A model generated the notes under the pieces. It was given only the letters and a program-made list of their open reading frames with translations, was not told the DNA's origin and searched no databases. Of a stretch of 64,000 bases of DNA, positions 1 to 11,160 are shown piece after piece (position 1 is the first letter of the stretch; every line of letters starts with the position of its first letter). The translations under genes and the position numbers were made by a program. Source of the DNA: Calendula officinalis (Eukaryota > Streptophyta > Magnoliopsida > Asterales > Asteraceae); assembly GCA_963853835.1 (NCBI GenBank), contig OY970832.1, forward strand, positions 4,794,001 to 4,858,000, written 5' to 3'.

Positions 1-183
1 AATTTTCATTTGAGTAGTTTACTAATGTAAAGATTTGATCACTGAGTGTAATTAGCAAAGATGTTGGGTTTATGCGAGAACCCTATTTTTGCAAGAATTA
101 TGGAAAATGAATTTTAACTCTAGTACTTTAAAATTAATTCATACATATATGAATGTTAGTAAATATTTGTACAATTATTTTTT

Positions 184-257
184 AATTACATGTCATTTTT
201 ATGTTCAAAGGTGAACGCCAAAATCAATGCATAAATAACAAAAAATGACATGTAATT
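184..257. repeat. 17-bp perfect inverted repeat
   Basis: AATTACATGTCATTTTT at 184-200 is the exact reverse complement of 241-257, with a 40-base spacer. It would form a hairpin or mark a tiny foldback element. There is no coding sequence around it. The copy B counterpart is 26133-26206. Confidence 0.75.
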
Positions 258-1619
258 GATAGCCGCTTTTATATACTTATCCACAATCTTATGGGACAAT
301 TAAACACCATATACTTTCTTTGACAGAAAAATGACTTATTTTCCATTAAAATCGGACAACATTCTGTGCAGCTTGATGCATGGATCATTTTCCCAAAAGA
401 TAATTAAGTATTGTTTAGTGAAGGAGCTTATGAAAAGAAAATAATTGAGAAGGAACGCGGGGGAAGGAGTGAAGGACCGTGATCCAGTTTGGATTGATAA
501 GAAACAGAGATCAACGTACCTACATTTATTCTTTCCTTTTTTGGACAAAAGTGGCGAATTCAACTTAAATGCGTATACTGATATAGATATACATGAATTT
601 TGTAAAAACTGTCCATGTAATTGGTGGTGGGCTCTTTTTTTATTTTGAGCACTCAAAGCTTTATAAGGCATCTCCCAACCCTTACCCATCACTAAACTCA
701 TCACTAGCGTCACGTCATCGCATCCTTACTGACCCGCTACTGACACGGTCGTGCCAACCCTACCCATCACTAACCCATCACTAAACACATCCTTTCCACA
801 TCATCTTTTCCACATCATCATTTTTTATTAAAAAAATAATTATAAAATAAATATATTACATTAGTTTAAAAATACATTGTTTAAATTAAATAAAAATAAT
901 AGTAAATTAAAAAAATATTACATTTATTAAAATTTAAAGAACAAAAAAAGTTAATTTTTTTTGAAAAAAAGTTATATATTTTATTATTAAAACAAATATA
1001 TATAAAAAATATAAATTAAAAAATAAATTAAAAAAAAACAGATCATCTTCCTCCTTCTCTCTCCCCGCCCTCTCTCTCTGACGCCGACGTCATCCCGCCA
1101 CCGTCCTCCTGCGGACGCCTTCTCACGACGCCGGCCCCCGACGTGCCCGTGCCAACGGCATCCCGCCCCGACGTGTCGAAGACGTGTCCCCGACGTACCC
1201 GTTGGCAGCGGTCTAATCAATCTTTAGGCAGATTTAGGAAAAAAAGAAAGTTATATATTTTTTTTAGGGGTATCACTTATATTTAAATAAATATATTAAA
1301 AATAAATTTACAGTAAGAGATTGTATGAACTATCCCGTACTAAGTAATAGGTGTCCGCCCATGTCAACTTTAGAAATAGACGAAATGGTAATTCAAAATG
1401 CTTTTTATCTAGGCTACGGAACTCAACATGTTGGTGTCATCCCACTTATCCATGACGATACAAGAAGTTTAGCGTGACTTTATTGCTAAATATTATAAAA
1501 ATTAATATATATGTATTGTTATAAAGATCCTACGGAAACCAACATTTTTGTTTTCCTGAAAAATTTAAAGTTAACTTTATTGTCCAATATTTTTTGTAGG
1601 TTGTAGTATAAAAGATCTT
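258..1619. other. AT-rich spacer with a GC-rich island
   Basis: No gene is visible. The stretch is AT-rich, with homopolymer runs at about 820-1040, except for a GC-rich, CpG-rich island at about 1043-1215 made of ACG/CCG-type short repeats. The pyrimidine-rich block at 660-810 (repeated ACCCATCACTAA-like words) suggests the interior of a decayed nonautonomous DNA transposon, but I found no matching terminal repeats. Short open frames here have low-complexity translations and are not credible genes. Confidence 0.5.
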
Positions 1620-1848
1620 AGGGGTGTCGATTTATTTCGGGTTCGGGTTCACGGATTTGTATTCGAGAGTTGATGGGTCAGAAACATTTAATCTGTAACC
1701 TATTTATATTCTCATCAACCCGAAACCAACCCATTTAATAAACGGATCAATCGAGTTGACCAAAAAATTACTTGAAACTTGTTTGTCTCAACCATAACTC
1801 GTTTATTTTCGAATCTAATTTCATATTGGGTTAGAAATTATCACCCCT
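1620..1848. mobile_element. hAT-like MITE
   Basis: The block begins AGGGGTGTCGA and ends ATCACCCCT, giving short terminal inverted repeats of the AGGGGTG/CACCCCT type seen in plant hAT-derived MITEs. No convincing 8-bp target-site duplication was found, so the class is tentative. Copy B: 27569-27797. Confidence 0.45.
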
Positions 1849-2506
1849 GATATCACCTAAAATACATGCTTCTATGAAATATGTATGTACCTTCTATAAA
1901 AATTCAAATTTACTTTAGAAAAAAAAAAGTTAGAAATACTTGATATTACACGTTTTGGAATATACGAAAAGAAGATATAAGTATATAAAAAAAGTTGATC
2001 ACTTGTTCTATTCATGATCATTTAGTTCAAATTTATGGGCTTGGCTTATTCGGTGGTGTCACGTAGATATTTAGGCTCATAACCAATGTTTTAAAATCGG
2101 GGTTTTGAACCGGACCGGCTGATGCCTTAAAAACGGTCGAACCGGTTGAACAGGATTACAATATTATACATTATTTATACCAACATACACCTAATCATAA
2201 GCCAACACGTATGAAAAAAACAACATAAGGCATACAACCAAAACCAATACATCCAAGATATAAAAATCTACACATCTATAATCTGCATCTTCACGTTCTA
2301 ATCTTTAGCAACTTTCAATACATGCCTTGAAGCTTTAACCTTAAGGCTCAACAACTCCAAATCTATATTTTAATCATATAAGAACTCTATTTTACATCCA
2401 AATATGAAAAGAATTAAAATTATATTCTGTGTTTTTTTTAACTAATTGTAGTATTCGATGTTTTTTTTAGATATGTAGGAAGCAGCATACTAATTGTAAA
2501 GTAGTA

Positions 2507-2699
2507 CCCAAGGCTTGTAGCCTAGTGGTATCCAAGGTGGATTTAAGGTGTTGCCCATGACCAATTGGTCATGGGTTCAAGTCCCGTCGTAGACAAAAAG
2601 GTGGAAGGTTCGAGGGAAGGCATACTGCCCCTTGTGGATGTCACTGTCTAGGCTCGAACCACTAATTTACTAACTTGCCGTTAAAAAAAATAAAATAAA
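2507..2699 (+). mobile_element. tRNA-derived SINE
   Basis: The sequence carries an A-box-like TAGCCTAGTGG near the start and a B-box-like GGTTCAAGTCCC about 55 bases later, the internal RNA polymerase III promoter of a tRNA. It ends in an A-rich tail (TTAAAAAAAATAAAATAAA). It is flanked by a 14-bp direct repeat with one mismatch, ATTGTAAAGTAGTA (2493-2506) and ATTGTAAAGTGGTA (2700-2713), as expected for LINE-mediated insertion. Length 193 bp is normal for plant SINEs. No protein is encoded. Confidence 0.85.
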
Positions 2700-2777
2700 A
2701 TTGTAAAGTGGTAATTGTTTTAAAAAATTTCAAGACTGCTACTCAAGTTAGGAAAAGAGAAAAAAGACCAAATTTCC

Positions 2778-2829
2778 ATCCCACATCGCTGTGGGTGGAG
2801 TAAAATCAATAGGATGAAGCCTATATATA
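2778..2829 (+). promoter_or_regulatory. snRNA-type promoter signature (USE plus TATA)
   Basis: ATCCCACATCG at 2778-2788 matches the plant snRNA upstream sequence element (RTCCCACATCG). A TATATATAT stretch starts at 2822, leaving 33 bases between the two. That spacing is the known polymerase II arrangement for plant U-snRNA genes; polymerase III genes use about 10 bases less. Transcription would start near 2850. I do not recognise a U1, U2, U4 or U5 sequence downstream, so this may be a retained promoter of an unknown small RNA or of a pseudogene. Copy B: 28727-28778. Confidence 0.4.
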
Positions 2830-3402
2830 TGGCACATGCGGCGCCGTGACTAGCAGCTCAATGATGTCCTTGCCTTGGATTCATTTTAAGCGTAGTTTAA
2901 ATTTAAATCCGGTCCAATTCTGGTTTTTTGGCAGCGGTTCAACCCGGTTAGCTTATAAAACAGGTTGTTCGATCCGGCTTATTTATTGGTCGTTGACCCG
3001 CTTAATTGGCCCTGCGGTATAGCTATTTTCCGGTTTGATCGGTTGGACCGGCCGGTCCGACCTGGTCATGAAAACCCTGCTCATAACTCGCTCGAACAAA
3101 TTATTGACATGTTATTTTGTTCGGGGCGATCAATTAAAACTAGGATATTTCTTGAAATTGCGGTGGCAGGGATGTTATGGTGACTTTAAATAGCTAGAAA
3201 TGACCTCATTTTTAATGCCAAGAAATTTTTTAATTTCGGCCATAATGGAAGAAGACAAGCTTCAACTTTCTTTTGGATGAAATATTTTATATAAATTGAA
3301 TAGTTCATGTGGTGTTTTTATCCTATATTATGTTGTAATGGTCTTAAATTTTGTATGTTGGCTAGCTTCTTGCTAATATTAATTAATATATTATACGTAG
3401 TA

Positions 3403-3599
3403 TTCCATCTGTTCTAAATTAATTGTTCACTAGATAAAATGAACACAGTTTTATGAAAATGTAATTATTGCACTGTCCACCAATAAAATATCATATTTAC
3501 CAATTTATAATTGATATGATTGATTGTAATTTGAAATTGACACTTATTTTAGGATAAGCTAAAAATAGCAATGTGAACAATAAAAATGAGACGGGGGAG
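3403..3599. mobile_element. Tc1/mariner-type MITE
   Basis: The ends are imperfect inverted repeats: TTCCATCTGTTCTAAATTAA at the left, and the complement of CTCCCCCGTCTCATTTTTAT at the right, both running into TTGTTCAC. The element is flanked by TA on both sides and is 197 bp long. It is noncoding. Copy B: 29352-29548. Confidence 0.6.
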
Positions 3600-4348
3600 T
3601 ATCTTTTTTGGGCGAATTTCCCTTCCCATTTGTTCTGTTTAAAAAAACAAGTATATAACGATTAATGACCTTGTCAGTGAATAGATAGGAGCTCCAACAC
3701 GGCGGGTGCCAGTGCGGAAAATGGACGCCGTATTAGTTTGAAACATCGCATCCCTTACTTTTCCTAATTTCATTTATTGAAACTTTGAAAGTAATAATTT
3801 CTATTTATGTCCTTTTGTTATTTGTGTAAATTCCTATGAAAATGAGAATGTGATATAAAAAAATGTATGCCTAAATAAACCCTTAATAATTCTTTATGAT
3901 TTGTAATCATTTCAATAATCTACTCGCTTGATGTGATTTTTTGTTTTTATCTTTATTTCCTTAATATTTTTTATAATGTGATGTGTTAATTTAAATAAAT
4001 ATATCTAATATAAACCTATATATTTTTTATATAAATACAATTAAACATTCCACCGACTAGATTTTCTAACACACAACATAAATATGTATCTCACCTCCAT
4101 CAATATATTATTTTCTTTTCTATATTTAATTTTTGTTTTCCTAATTTTAAGTTTAGTCCCTACTAATTTCATTTCAACTAAGATTTAGATGTAATAAGTA
4201 ATTTATACAATTGCTACGACCTAAGAAAAATAATTAAGTAAATAATATTTAAACATTAGACATAAAAACATATGGAGTAAATTACATTTATAGTCCATGT
4301 CAAAAATAAATATTTTTTAGGCCTAAAGTAATTATAAATTAACTAATA

Positions 4349-4629
4349 CTCCCTCCGTCCACAAAAAACTTCTCATTTCACCCAAAAATTTTGTCCCACA
4401 AAAAACTTCTCATTTGAGAATTAGAGGGACCCATTTGATAAATTAATATTATCTCATTAACTTTATGACATTTTCAATCATTTTTTAAAGTTTCTCTCAC
4501 TAACTTTATGTCAATCTCTAAACTAATCCTATATTTTAATCAAATTTATTACCAAATACCCCACCACCAATTATCTCCTAAAAACATGTGCCCAAGTCAA
4601 ATGGGAAGTTTTTTGTGGGACGGAGGGAG
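4349..4629. mobile_element. Stowaway MITE
   Basis: It starts CTCCCTCCGTCCACAAAAAA and ends with the inverted counterpart TTTTTTGTGGGACGGAGGGAG, the canonical Stowaway terminus. TA dinucleotides flank it at 4347-4348 and 4630-4631. It is 281 bp long and noncoding. The clean termini suggest a fairly recent insertion. Confidence 0.9.
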
Positions 4630-5078
4630 TATAAATCACACCCTTGAATTTCTTTAACCGCATTGGGTAATTATGATTTTCTAATTGTACATTGACAATA
4701 TCAACCATCTTTAATCATTGGCTCATTGCTCTTATGATAATAGTCAGCAAATTCATTTATTTAAAACGCCTAAGAATTATTTTTTGTCAACCTACTCTCG
4801 CTTTCTCTACAACGTGTACAATAAAAGTCATTGAGAAAGAGTTATAATCAAATTATCGTGGCAAAAATAGTGACCTACGGGTAGTGACAAAAAATGATGT
4901 GGTGATAGCGACAAGATGTTATTAAAAACAAATAACAACAAAATTATTCGAATATGTAGCGTATATGCATAGCTAACAGAAGTTGACAAAGAAATTTGTG
5001 TCAAATTATACTATTTCATCCGTCCCAAAACTATTGTTACTAGACAAAAAATATCATTTAAAAAATGCATAAATTATA

Positions 5079-5361
5079 TTTCCTCAGTATTAAAATAAGT
5101 GATACACTTTCCAGGTGTTTCATAATTAGTGATACACTTTAAAAGTTACCTTATTTGATAAAAATGCGGGACTCATCCTCCACTAACTATCCATTTTAAT
5201 AAAGTGAAATTACACTTATACCCTTACTTTTACATTTAAAACTCATTAATATCACTTTATTAAAAAAAAGTAGGATCCAACATCCACTAATTATGTACTT
5301 TAATATTTTGCCTAAAAACCGCGAAACTCCAAATGTATCACTTATTGTGATAGAGAGGAAG
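5079..5361. mobile_element. Tc1/mariner-type MITE (AAGTGATAC family)
   Basis: The terminal inverted repeats read TTTCCTCAG...AAATAAGTGATAC at the left and GTATCACTTATT...GAGAGGAAG at the right, with flanking TA. A second GTGATACACTTT block follows inside. A relative of the same family lies at 55431-55730, outside the duplication. Copy B: 31028-31310. Confidence 0.7.
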
Positions 5362-5610
5362 TACTATTTTTATCAATCAGATTCTATTTTTTTAACCTCG
5401 GTTTTAATCCGCATAGTGACCCAAATAATTTGTAGGTAGGCTAAAGTTGGTGTGGGTGAACTTCGTGGCCACAGATCTTATGAGAATTTCTCTCTATCTA
5501 AGACCAAATCCAATATTAGGCCACCATCCTTATATTAAAATCAAATGTTTTATTTAACACTTAAAATCTTTTTGATTAGTTAAAACATAAAAGTCAGACA
5601 TTTTTTTAAC

Positions 5611-5766
5611 GGTTTTGATAATGACAGCCCTAAGGGCTGTCAATAGACACGCATTAGAAGTCTGTACATCAATCTATAACTACCCCTGAATTTTAGGAAC
5701 CACTTCCTACCATTATTTAATGTACAACTTTTATGTACTTAAAGACAGCCCTAAATTATCAAAACC
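5611..5766. mobile_element. MITE with GGTTTTGATAAT termini
   Basis: A perfect 12-bp terminal inverted repeat, GGTTTTGATAAT (5611-5622) and its complement at 5755-5766, encloses 156 bp. Inside, next to the left end, lies the palindrome ACAGCCCTAAGGGCTGT. Related CCTTAGGACTGTC or GACAGCCCT fragments occur near 44730, 54880, 54995 and 60340, so this is a small dispersed family. Copy B: 31560-31715. Confidence 0.6.
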
Positions 5767-7453
5767 TTTTTTTTTAAATATACATAAATTAAAAAAATAG
5801 ACTATAAACATAAGACGGTTATATGTTATTTTTAATAAGATTTTTCTTCGCTATATATAAAATGGTCATTTTCGGGAAAATGAAAATTGGACCACCTAAA
5901 AATGAGAAATGGGTGTTTGAAAATCTTATCTAATTATTGGTTTAGTTTATAACGATTATTATAAGAATAAAATGAAGTTAATTGTAAATCTTTGTCACCA
6001 TATTAGGTTATTAATTATGATTTAATATATTTATCGATACCTTGCTAATTGTAAACAATGAGATATTATTAACTCGCAATTTGTAGTGAGATGAAATTAC
6101 TTTATATTATTATTTATATTGATATTGGAAGATGATATTATGATTCATTAAATTTTCTTGCTTATCTTTCTACACATTTAATCAATATAAGTGTCCAAAT
6201 TAAATGATTAGATTAGTAGAGAATTAGTGAATCATATATGTTAATTATTTTATGATAAATGATGAAATAATAATATTTAATATTTTTCATTATCTATATA
6301 AAAATATTTATTTTGACTATAAAATTATTTCAAATGTAAAATATTCCAATGAATAAATTATTATTAAGGAAGTAAAAAATATTATGATAATTTTATGAAA
6401 ATTTCTATAAGTCACCTAAGATTTATAACTATATCGTTATGAACAAAAATATTTGCCGTTCTTTTAAGATGAATAAGATAAGATTATTACTCTAAACTCT
6501 TACAAAAGTCGCTTCAAAAGTACGGTGCTATTTCTTTTTACATATAACACTGATGATACTTATCAATAAAATAATATAATTTGTATATTTTTTAAATACT
6601 ATACGACAGTAAAACAAAGTATCTGTTAACTTATATTATAGAGTTATTTTACAAAGTACATTAAAATTTAGAATTGTGTCTAATGTGATCCATATTTTAT
6701 TGGTATAAATAATATTTTCAGTGTCATATGAGAATTAGCGTAGCATCATGCGGAGTATTTTAATTATAAAATATTAAGCATAAAAGTTATCTTTAATGTT
6801 AAGTACTTCAATAATTGAATGTTGTCTTGTCATTTCGTATAACTTATAAAATTGATATGTCATGTTGCAATTCAATTGAATATGCATGATCTCTTATCAC
6901 TATCAAGTGAGTTCATATGTGGTAATTGTCTAGACTTTCTTCCTGTAATAAAATGATAATATATGTAAAGTGTACGTAAGAGCGCACGCTACGGGAAAGG
7001 TTAAAGTTCTATTAAAGCATGTATAACAGCGCCAAAGGGCTTTTTCCCACATTGGCTCCTTCGCCAATTACTCGTCAAAATGGGTCCGCCGTAGGTTTGG
7101 CGGATCGCCAAAGTTCGGGAGAAGGGGCCAATTGAGGTTGAAGAACAAATTGGGTGGTTGTTATGATTGTCGTATACTAATTGTAAATTGAGGTTGTGGT
7201 GAATTCTTTTAATTGTTTCCTGTGACATTTTTGAAGAACCAACATTTAAATCTATTGTATTTTTATAAGATAAGAATTATAAAAGACAAAGATTTGTAGA
7301 TATGGTGAATTAGGTTAGATTGTTGTGTATTTATGGTGTGTTTAGGGGGAAATGATAGAAAATCAACCGACAGTACCATTCTTATAAATCTTTACCTGTA
7401 TTGCTCTGCATCAGTACCATTTTTTCTGTTTCTCTCTACATATATATATATAT
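5767..7453. other. AT-rich intergenic stretch
   Basis: No gene, RNA or transposon terminus is recognisable. Base composition is strongly AT. A short TA microsatellite at 7438-7453 borders the next element. The minus-strand open frame at 7001-7228 has no family resemblance and no surrounding coding signal. Confidence 0.5.
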
Positions 7454-8643
7454 GAGTTAAATGTAAGAATGGTCCTTGTGGTTTGGCCAAATTGTATGTT
7501 TTATCCATGTGTTTCATTAAGTGCAGGCGCGGTACTCATGATTTGCATTTTTGTGCACTCATGGTCCCTCCACCCTAACATCGTTAACTTCCATCCATTA
7601 GTTAAGGGTACTTTGGTCATTTCAGCATATTTGATCCCACCACTCCAACCTCTCTCCCTCTCTCTCCGTTTAAGTCATCTTCTTCAAAAAAATATACCAA
7701 ATTATCTTCTGCAACAAAATAACCTCAATCAAAACCCAAACTCATCATGAAACCCAAATCAGGAGAGATCAAGATGCGTACCTCGGTTTCTTAATCGATC
7801 GAATGCATCATTCCCTCACCATTAACCACCAGCCGTGGTTGCGCCGGAGACAACTGCCGGAGCAGGAGCGTGGTCTGCGGAGACAACTGAAACAGCCATC
7901 ATGATCGTCTTTGTTGCGCCGGAGACAGCTGCCAAGCAAACAACGACTTCAACCTCAATCGTGAAACCCTAAATCGTGAGTTAGATAAAATTGTTTCTAC
8001 ATATGGGTTTAGGAGTTGAATTGCATAAACCCTAAAGCTCGAGGAATGCGTTAGTATCAACCGTTGAATCCTTAATTCCATATCTCCTGAAAATGTAACC
8101 ATCTTCATTTTCTTTTTTACTGTTTTGCGGTTCATGGATTCAAATGGAGAAACGTTTGAAGGAGAGGAATAGACGATGGCAGTAGGGGGTGGGCTAAGTT
8201 GCTTTCGGGTTGTGATGGTTGTGGTCACCGGAGACTAAAATTGGGTCGCCGGATAATGTTTTAGGGTTAGAATTTTGGGGAGGTGTTGAAGAAAAAGACA
8301 CAGGGAAAGGGAGGTCGCCGGAAGAACAAAATTGTAACATGGGCTCTCGACAAAAGAGGGGTTTTGATTTCAAGTTTTGGGGAAGAGTGAATAGACAATA
8401 TAAGAGATTGTGTTAATTAGGTCTTTAGATTTGTGTTTTATTTGGGAAAGAAGACAATGAAGAAGAAGACATAGAAATGACCAAATTACCCTCTAATTAA
8501 CGGATATTTTTAACAGCCTTAGGGGTGAGGGACCACGAGTGCACAAAAATGCAAACCATAGGTACCGGGCCTGCACTTAATGAAACACATAGACCAAACG
8601 TGCAATTTGGCCAAACCACAGGGACCATTCTTGCAATTAACTC
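7454..8643. mobile_element. Mutator-like nonautonomous element with long TIRs
   Basis: The left end (from GAGTTAAATGTAAGAATGG) and the right end (to CATTCTTGCAATTAACTC) are inverted repeats recognisable for about 170 bases. They share words such as GTTTGGCCAAATTG, GTTTCATTAAGTGCAGG and TTTGGTCATTTC. Both sides are flanked by the 9-mer TATATATAT, compatible with a 9-bp MULE duplication, although the site is itself a TA repeat. The interior (about 7640-8400) is GC-richer, contains repeated GCCGGAGACA words and could be captured host DNA. No transposase is present. Copy B: 33403-34592. Confidence 0.7.
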
Positions 8644-8719
8644 TATATATATATATTTCATATCATTATATGTATATAATATATTTTTATTTTATTTTTA
8701 TTTTTAATTAATTAACTAA

Positions 8720-9010
8720 TTTTTTAATTTTATTTTGTTTGTAGTTACATATCCAGATTATATCAACTGCTAAGGTAACATTGGTTAAAAAAATAAAAAT
8801 AATAATTAAAAAATTAGAAAAGTAATAAATAAATATAAAAATAAATATAAATATAAGAATAAATTCAAATATTGAGATTGGTTCTATAACTAACACTGAT
8901 TCTGTATTTATTTTTTCAACATCTAATCTAATCCATTTGTTCAAGACGAGATTTGAACTCATGAATTACAGGTCATGGGTAATATCTTACATCTTTACAA
9001 CTAAACTATG
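8720..9010 (-). mobile_element. Possible tRNA-derived SINE, degenerate
   Basis: Read on the minus strand, a TAGTTTAGTTGTAAAG A-box-like word is followed about 40 bases later by GTTCAAATCTCG, a B-box match. The sequence then passes into an AT-rich body. No tail or target-site duplication was identified, so a chance tRNA-like pair cannot be excluded. Copy B: 34669-34959. Confidence 0.35.
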
Positions 9011-9142
9011 AATTACTCTGTATTGATTCTTTCTCTGAACTATAACATTTACCATAACAATTATTGGTCTTTCATTTGTCCTTCATATAAACACGTTATA
9101 ATTAATTAATTGATGGGGGATAATTATAAAATTGTGTAAATA

Positions 9143-11160
9143 TTTTTTTTTTTTTTGGAACCAGCAAATGCATTAAAAGGGACTCTAGCAAGAAGCTAGA
9201 GAACAAACAACATATAAAGAAACAAACATGGAAAACAAACAAACAAAAAGCATAATGCTACGTACAAAGGAGTGGGTGCAAACACCAATTCGCCCAACTA
9301 CAATTAAAAGCGTGACCTCTATGCTTCCTCGAACAGAACACCAATGATTTAATTGAGTCCAAGATCTCGGCCTTCTTGCACGCTATTCCCCTAAATATTT
9401 TATTGTTGCGCGCCTTCCATATACACCATAATGATCCGTAAATAATACTCATTAACAACTCTTTTGATTTTCTGCATTGCCCCTGGTTTTTTACAAATTC
9501 TATCACCTCTTTGACCTTCTCGAATTGATGCATGCTTGTATCAATACCGCACCATGTAAACATCGCATCTAACATTGATTTTGCGAACGGACACGAGATT
9601 AGCAAGTGATCCGCGCACTCATCCATCGTAAAGCAGTGAGAACATGAAGGAGACCCGGTAAGAATATTACGTTTAGCTAGTTCGGTCTTAGAGGGAATTC
9701 TACCTTGTACCGACCTCCAAACAAAATACACCACGTTCTTCGGTACCATGTTGCACCACCAAAAATCCATTTCGCTAACCGGATGCAAGGCCCGATCGAG
9801 TCTGTTCCGGACCTTAGCTACGGTAAATAATCCGACAATCACATATTCGGATCTCCAACTCTCCCCGTCATCGTCGGTGTGCAGAATATCTTTAACATCA
9901 ATATTAAGTTTCCAAAAGGCTGTTTTTGCCTTAGCTATAGCGGCCCAAACACCCCCACAATTTGGGTTAAATAAGCAATACGGAGGTTTGCGGTCCAAGT
10001 TATGGATTCCTCTTACTATATTGGCCCATAATGTTTGCGGGCTACTCTTTAATTTCCACCACCATTTAGAAAGAAGGGTCAAATTCATATTCCTAAGGGA
10101 GCCCAACCCCGCACCACCCACATCTTTAGGGGACTTTATCTTATGCCAAGCAATCCAATGTACAGAGTTTTTATCCGGCGATCCTTTCCAAATAAATTGC
10201 CTTTGTATTTTTTCTAACTCCTCAATGATACCAATGGGGGCTGCGTAAATAGATAGGAAATAAGTGGGAAGACTACCTAATACCGCCTTTGCCAGTGTCA
10301 TCCGCCCACCAAAGCTCAACATATTCGCCTTCCAACTCGAGAGTTTAGATTTAAATTTGTCGATAACGGGCTTCCATGAGGCTTTACGGTTCATGTTATC
10401 CCTGACCGGGACACCAAGATAATTAAATGGGAGAGAGGCCGGTTCACAGCCCAAAGGGGCAGCCCAACTATCCACCTCCACTTGAGCCGCACCCACCCCA
10501 AAAACCCTAGGCTTGCTGTAATTAACTTTGAGGCCAGACACGACATGGAAGCAGTTCAGTATTCTCGCGAGGTTTTCGATATTTTTCTTCGACCAATCTC
10601 CGACAAACAGGGCATCATCTGCATAAAATAGATGGGAAACAATAATGTTAGTGTTCGGGATCACAGCCCCGTCAAAAATACCGTTAGTCACTGCCGCTTT
10701 CATCATAATATTTAAGCCCTCCATTGCTAAGATAAAAAGAAAAGGGGATAAGGGGTCGCTTTGTCAAACGCCTTTTGACATAGAGAATTCTTTCGTTGGG
10801 CTACCGTTGACGAGAACGGAGGCCCGAGCAGATCCGAGGCAACCCATTATCCAACTTCTCCATTTTCCTCCAAAGTTCATTTGTTCCATTACCGAGTCAA
10901 GAAACTTCCAATTGACCGAATCAAATGCTTTATAAAAATCGACTTTGAACAAAAGCATCTTTTTCTTCTCATTTTTAGTCCAGGAACACAACTCATTTAC
11001 AATCAATGGCCCGTCCAAAATATTCCGACCTTCCACATAGGCCGATTGGGCCTCATCCACGCAAAGACCAATACATTTCTTCAATCTAATAGCAAGGGTT
11101 TTGGCAATGATTTTATAAATTGCCCCAATAAGACTAATGGGCCTATAATCACAATAGAAA
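9143..11160 (-). mobile_element. 5'-truncated L1-like LINE, copy A
   Basis: A 14-base poly-T at 9143-9156 is the poly-A tail of a minus-strand non-LTR retrotransposon. About 100 bases of 3' UTR follow, then reverse-transcriptase coding sequence up to 11157. The endonuclease and first ORF are missing because the 5' end is truncated inside the RT domain, the usual outcome of incomplete target-primed reverse transcription. I could not identify a secure target-site duplication; TAATTAATTG near 9104 and 11166 is a weak candidate. Confidence 0.9.
9258..11157 (-). pseudogene. LINE ORF2 fragment: reverse transcriptase and zf-RVT
   Basis: This encodes the RT of an L1-type retrotransposon. From the truncated N-terminus it shows DYRPISLIG, then KVDFYKAFDSVNW (RT motif A region), then SVLVNG and the catalytic FYADDALF motif, followed by the thumb. 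A zinc-binding reverse-transcriptase (zf-RVT) domain comes near the C-terminus, with a CSHCFTMDECADHLLISC pattern. The frame is continuous across 10764-10766, where a TGA replaces an expected arginine codon before the QSDPLSPFLFIL motif. No start codon, endonuclease or ORF1 remains. It is dead, but apart from the one stop it is open for about 630 codons, so it is not very old. Confidence 0.9.

Larger units (their letters stand above)
2085..3080. mobile_element. Possible TIR element with CCGG-rich ends
   Basis: Both edges carry runs built from AACCGG/CCGGTCC words in opposite orientation. The left one starts near TTTTAAAATCGGGGTTTTGAA and the right one ends near GACCTGGTCATGAAAACCC. This resembles the ends of a degenerate nonautonomous DNA transposon into which the SINE at 2507-2699 was inserted. 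The inverted repeat is imperfect and no target-site duplication is evident. Copy B: 28034-29029. Confidence 0.3.

Noticed and set aside
987..1220. Arg/Gly-rich minus-strand ORF as a small basic protein
   Set aside because: It covers a GC-rich low-complexity island and runs into a poly-A/T stretch. The copy B version has a different C-terminus because of homopolymer length changes.
2507..2580. Functional tRNA gene
   Set aside because: A- and B-boxes are present, but no cloverleaf or anticodon stem could be formed. The A-rich tail and 14-bp target duplications mark a SINE.
2965..3183. Plus-strand ORF beginning MFDPAYLL
   Set aside because: It spans the CCGG-rich end of a candidate DNA transposon. 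No start context or homology was recognised.
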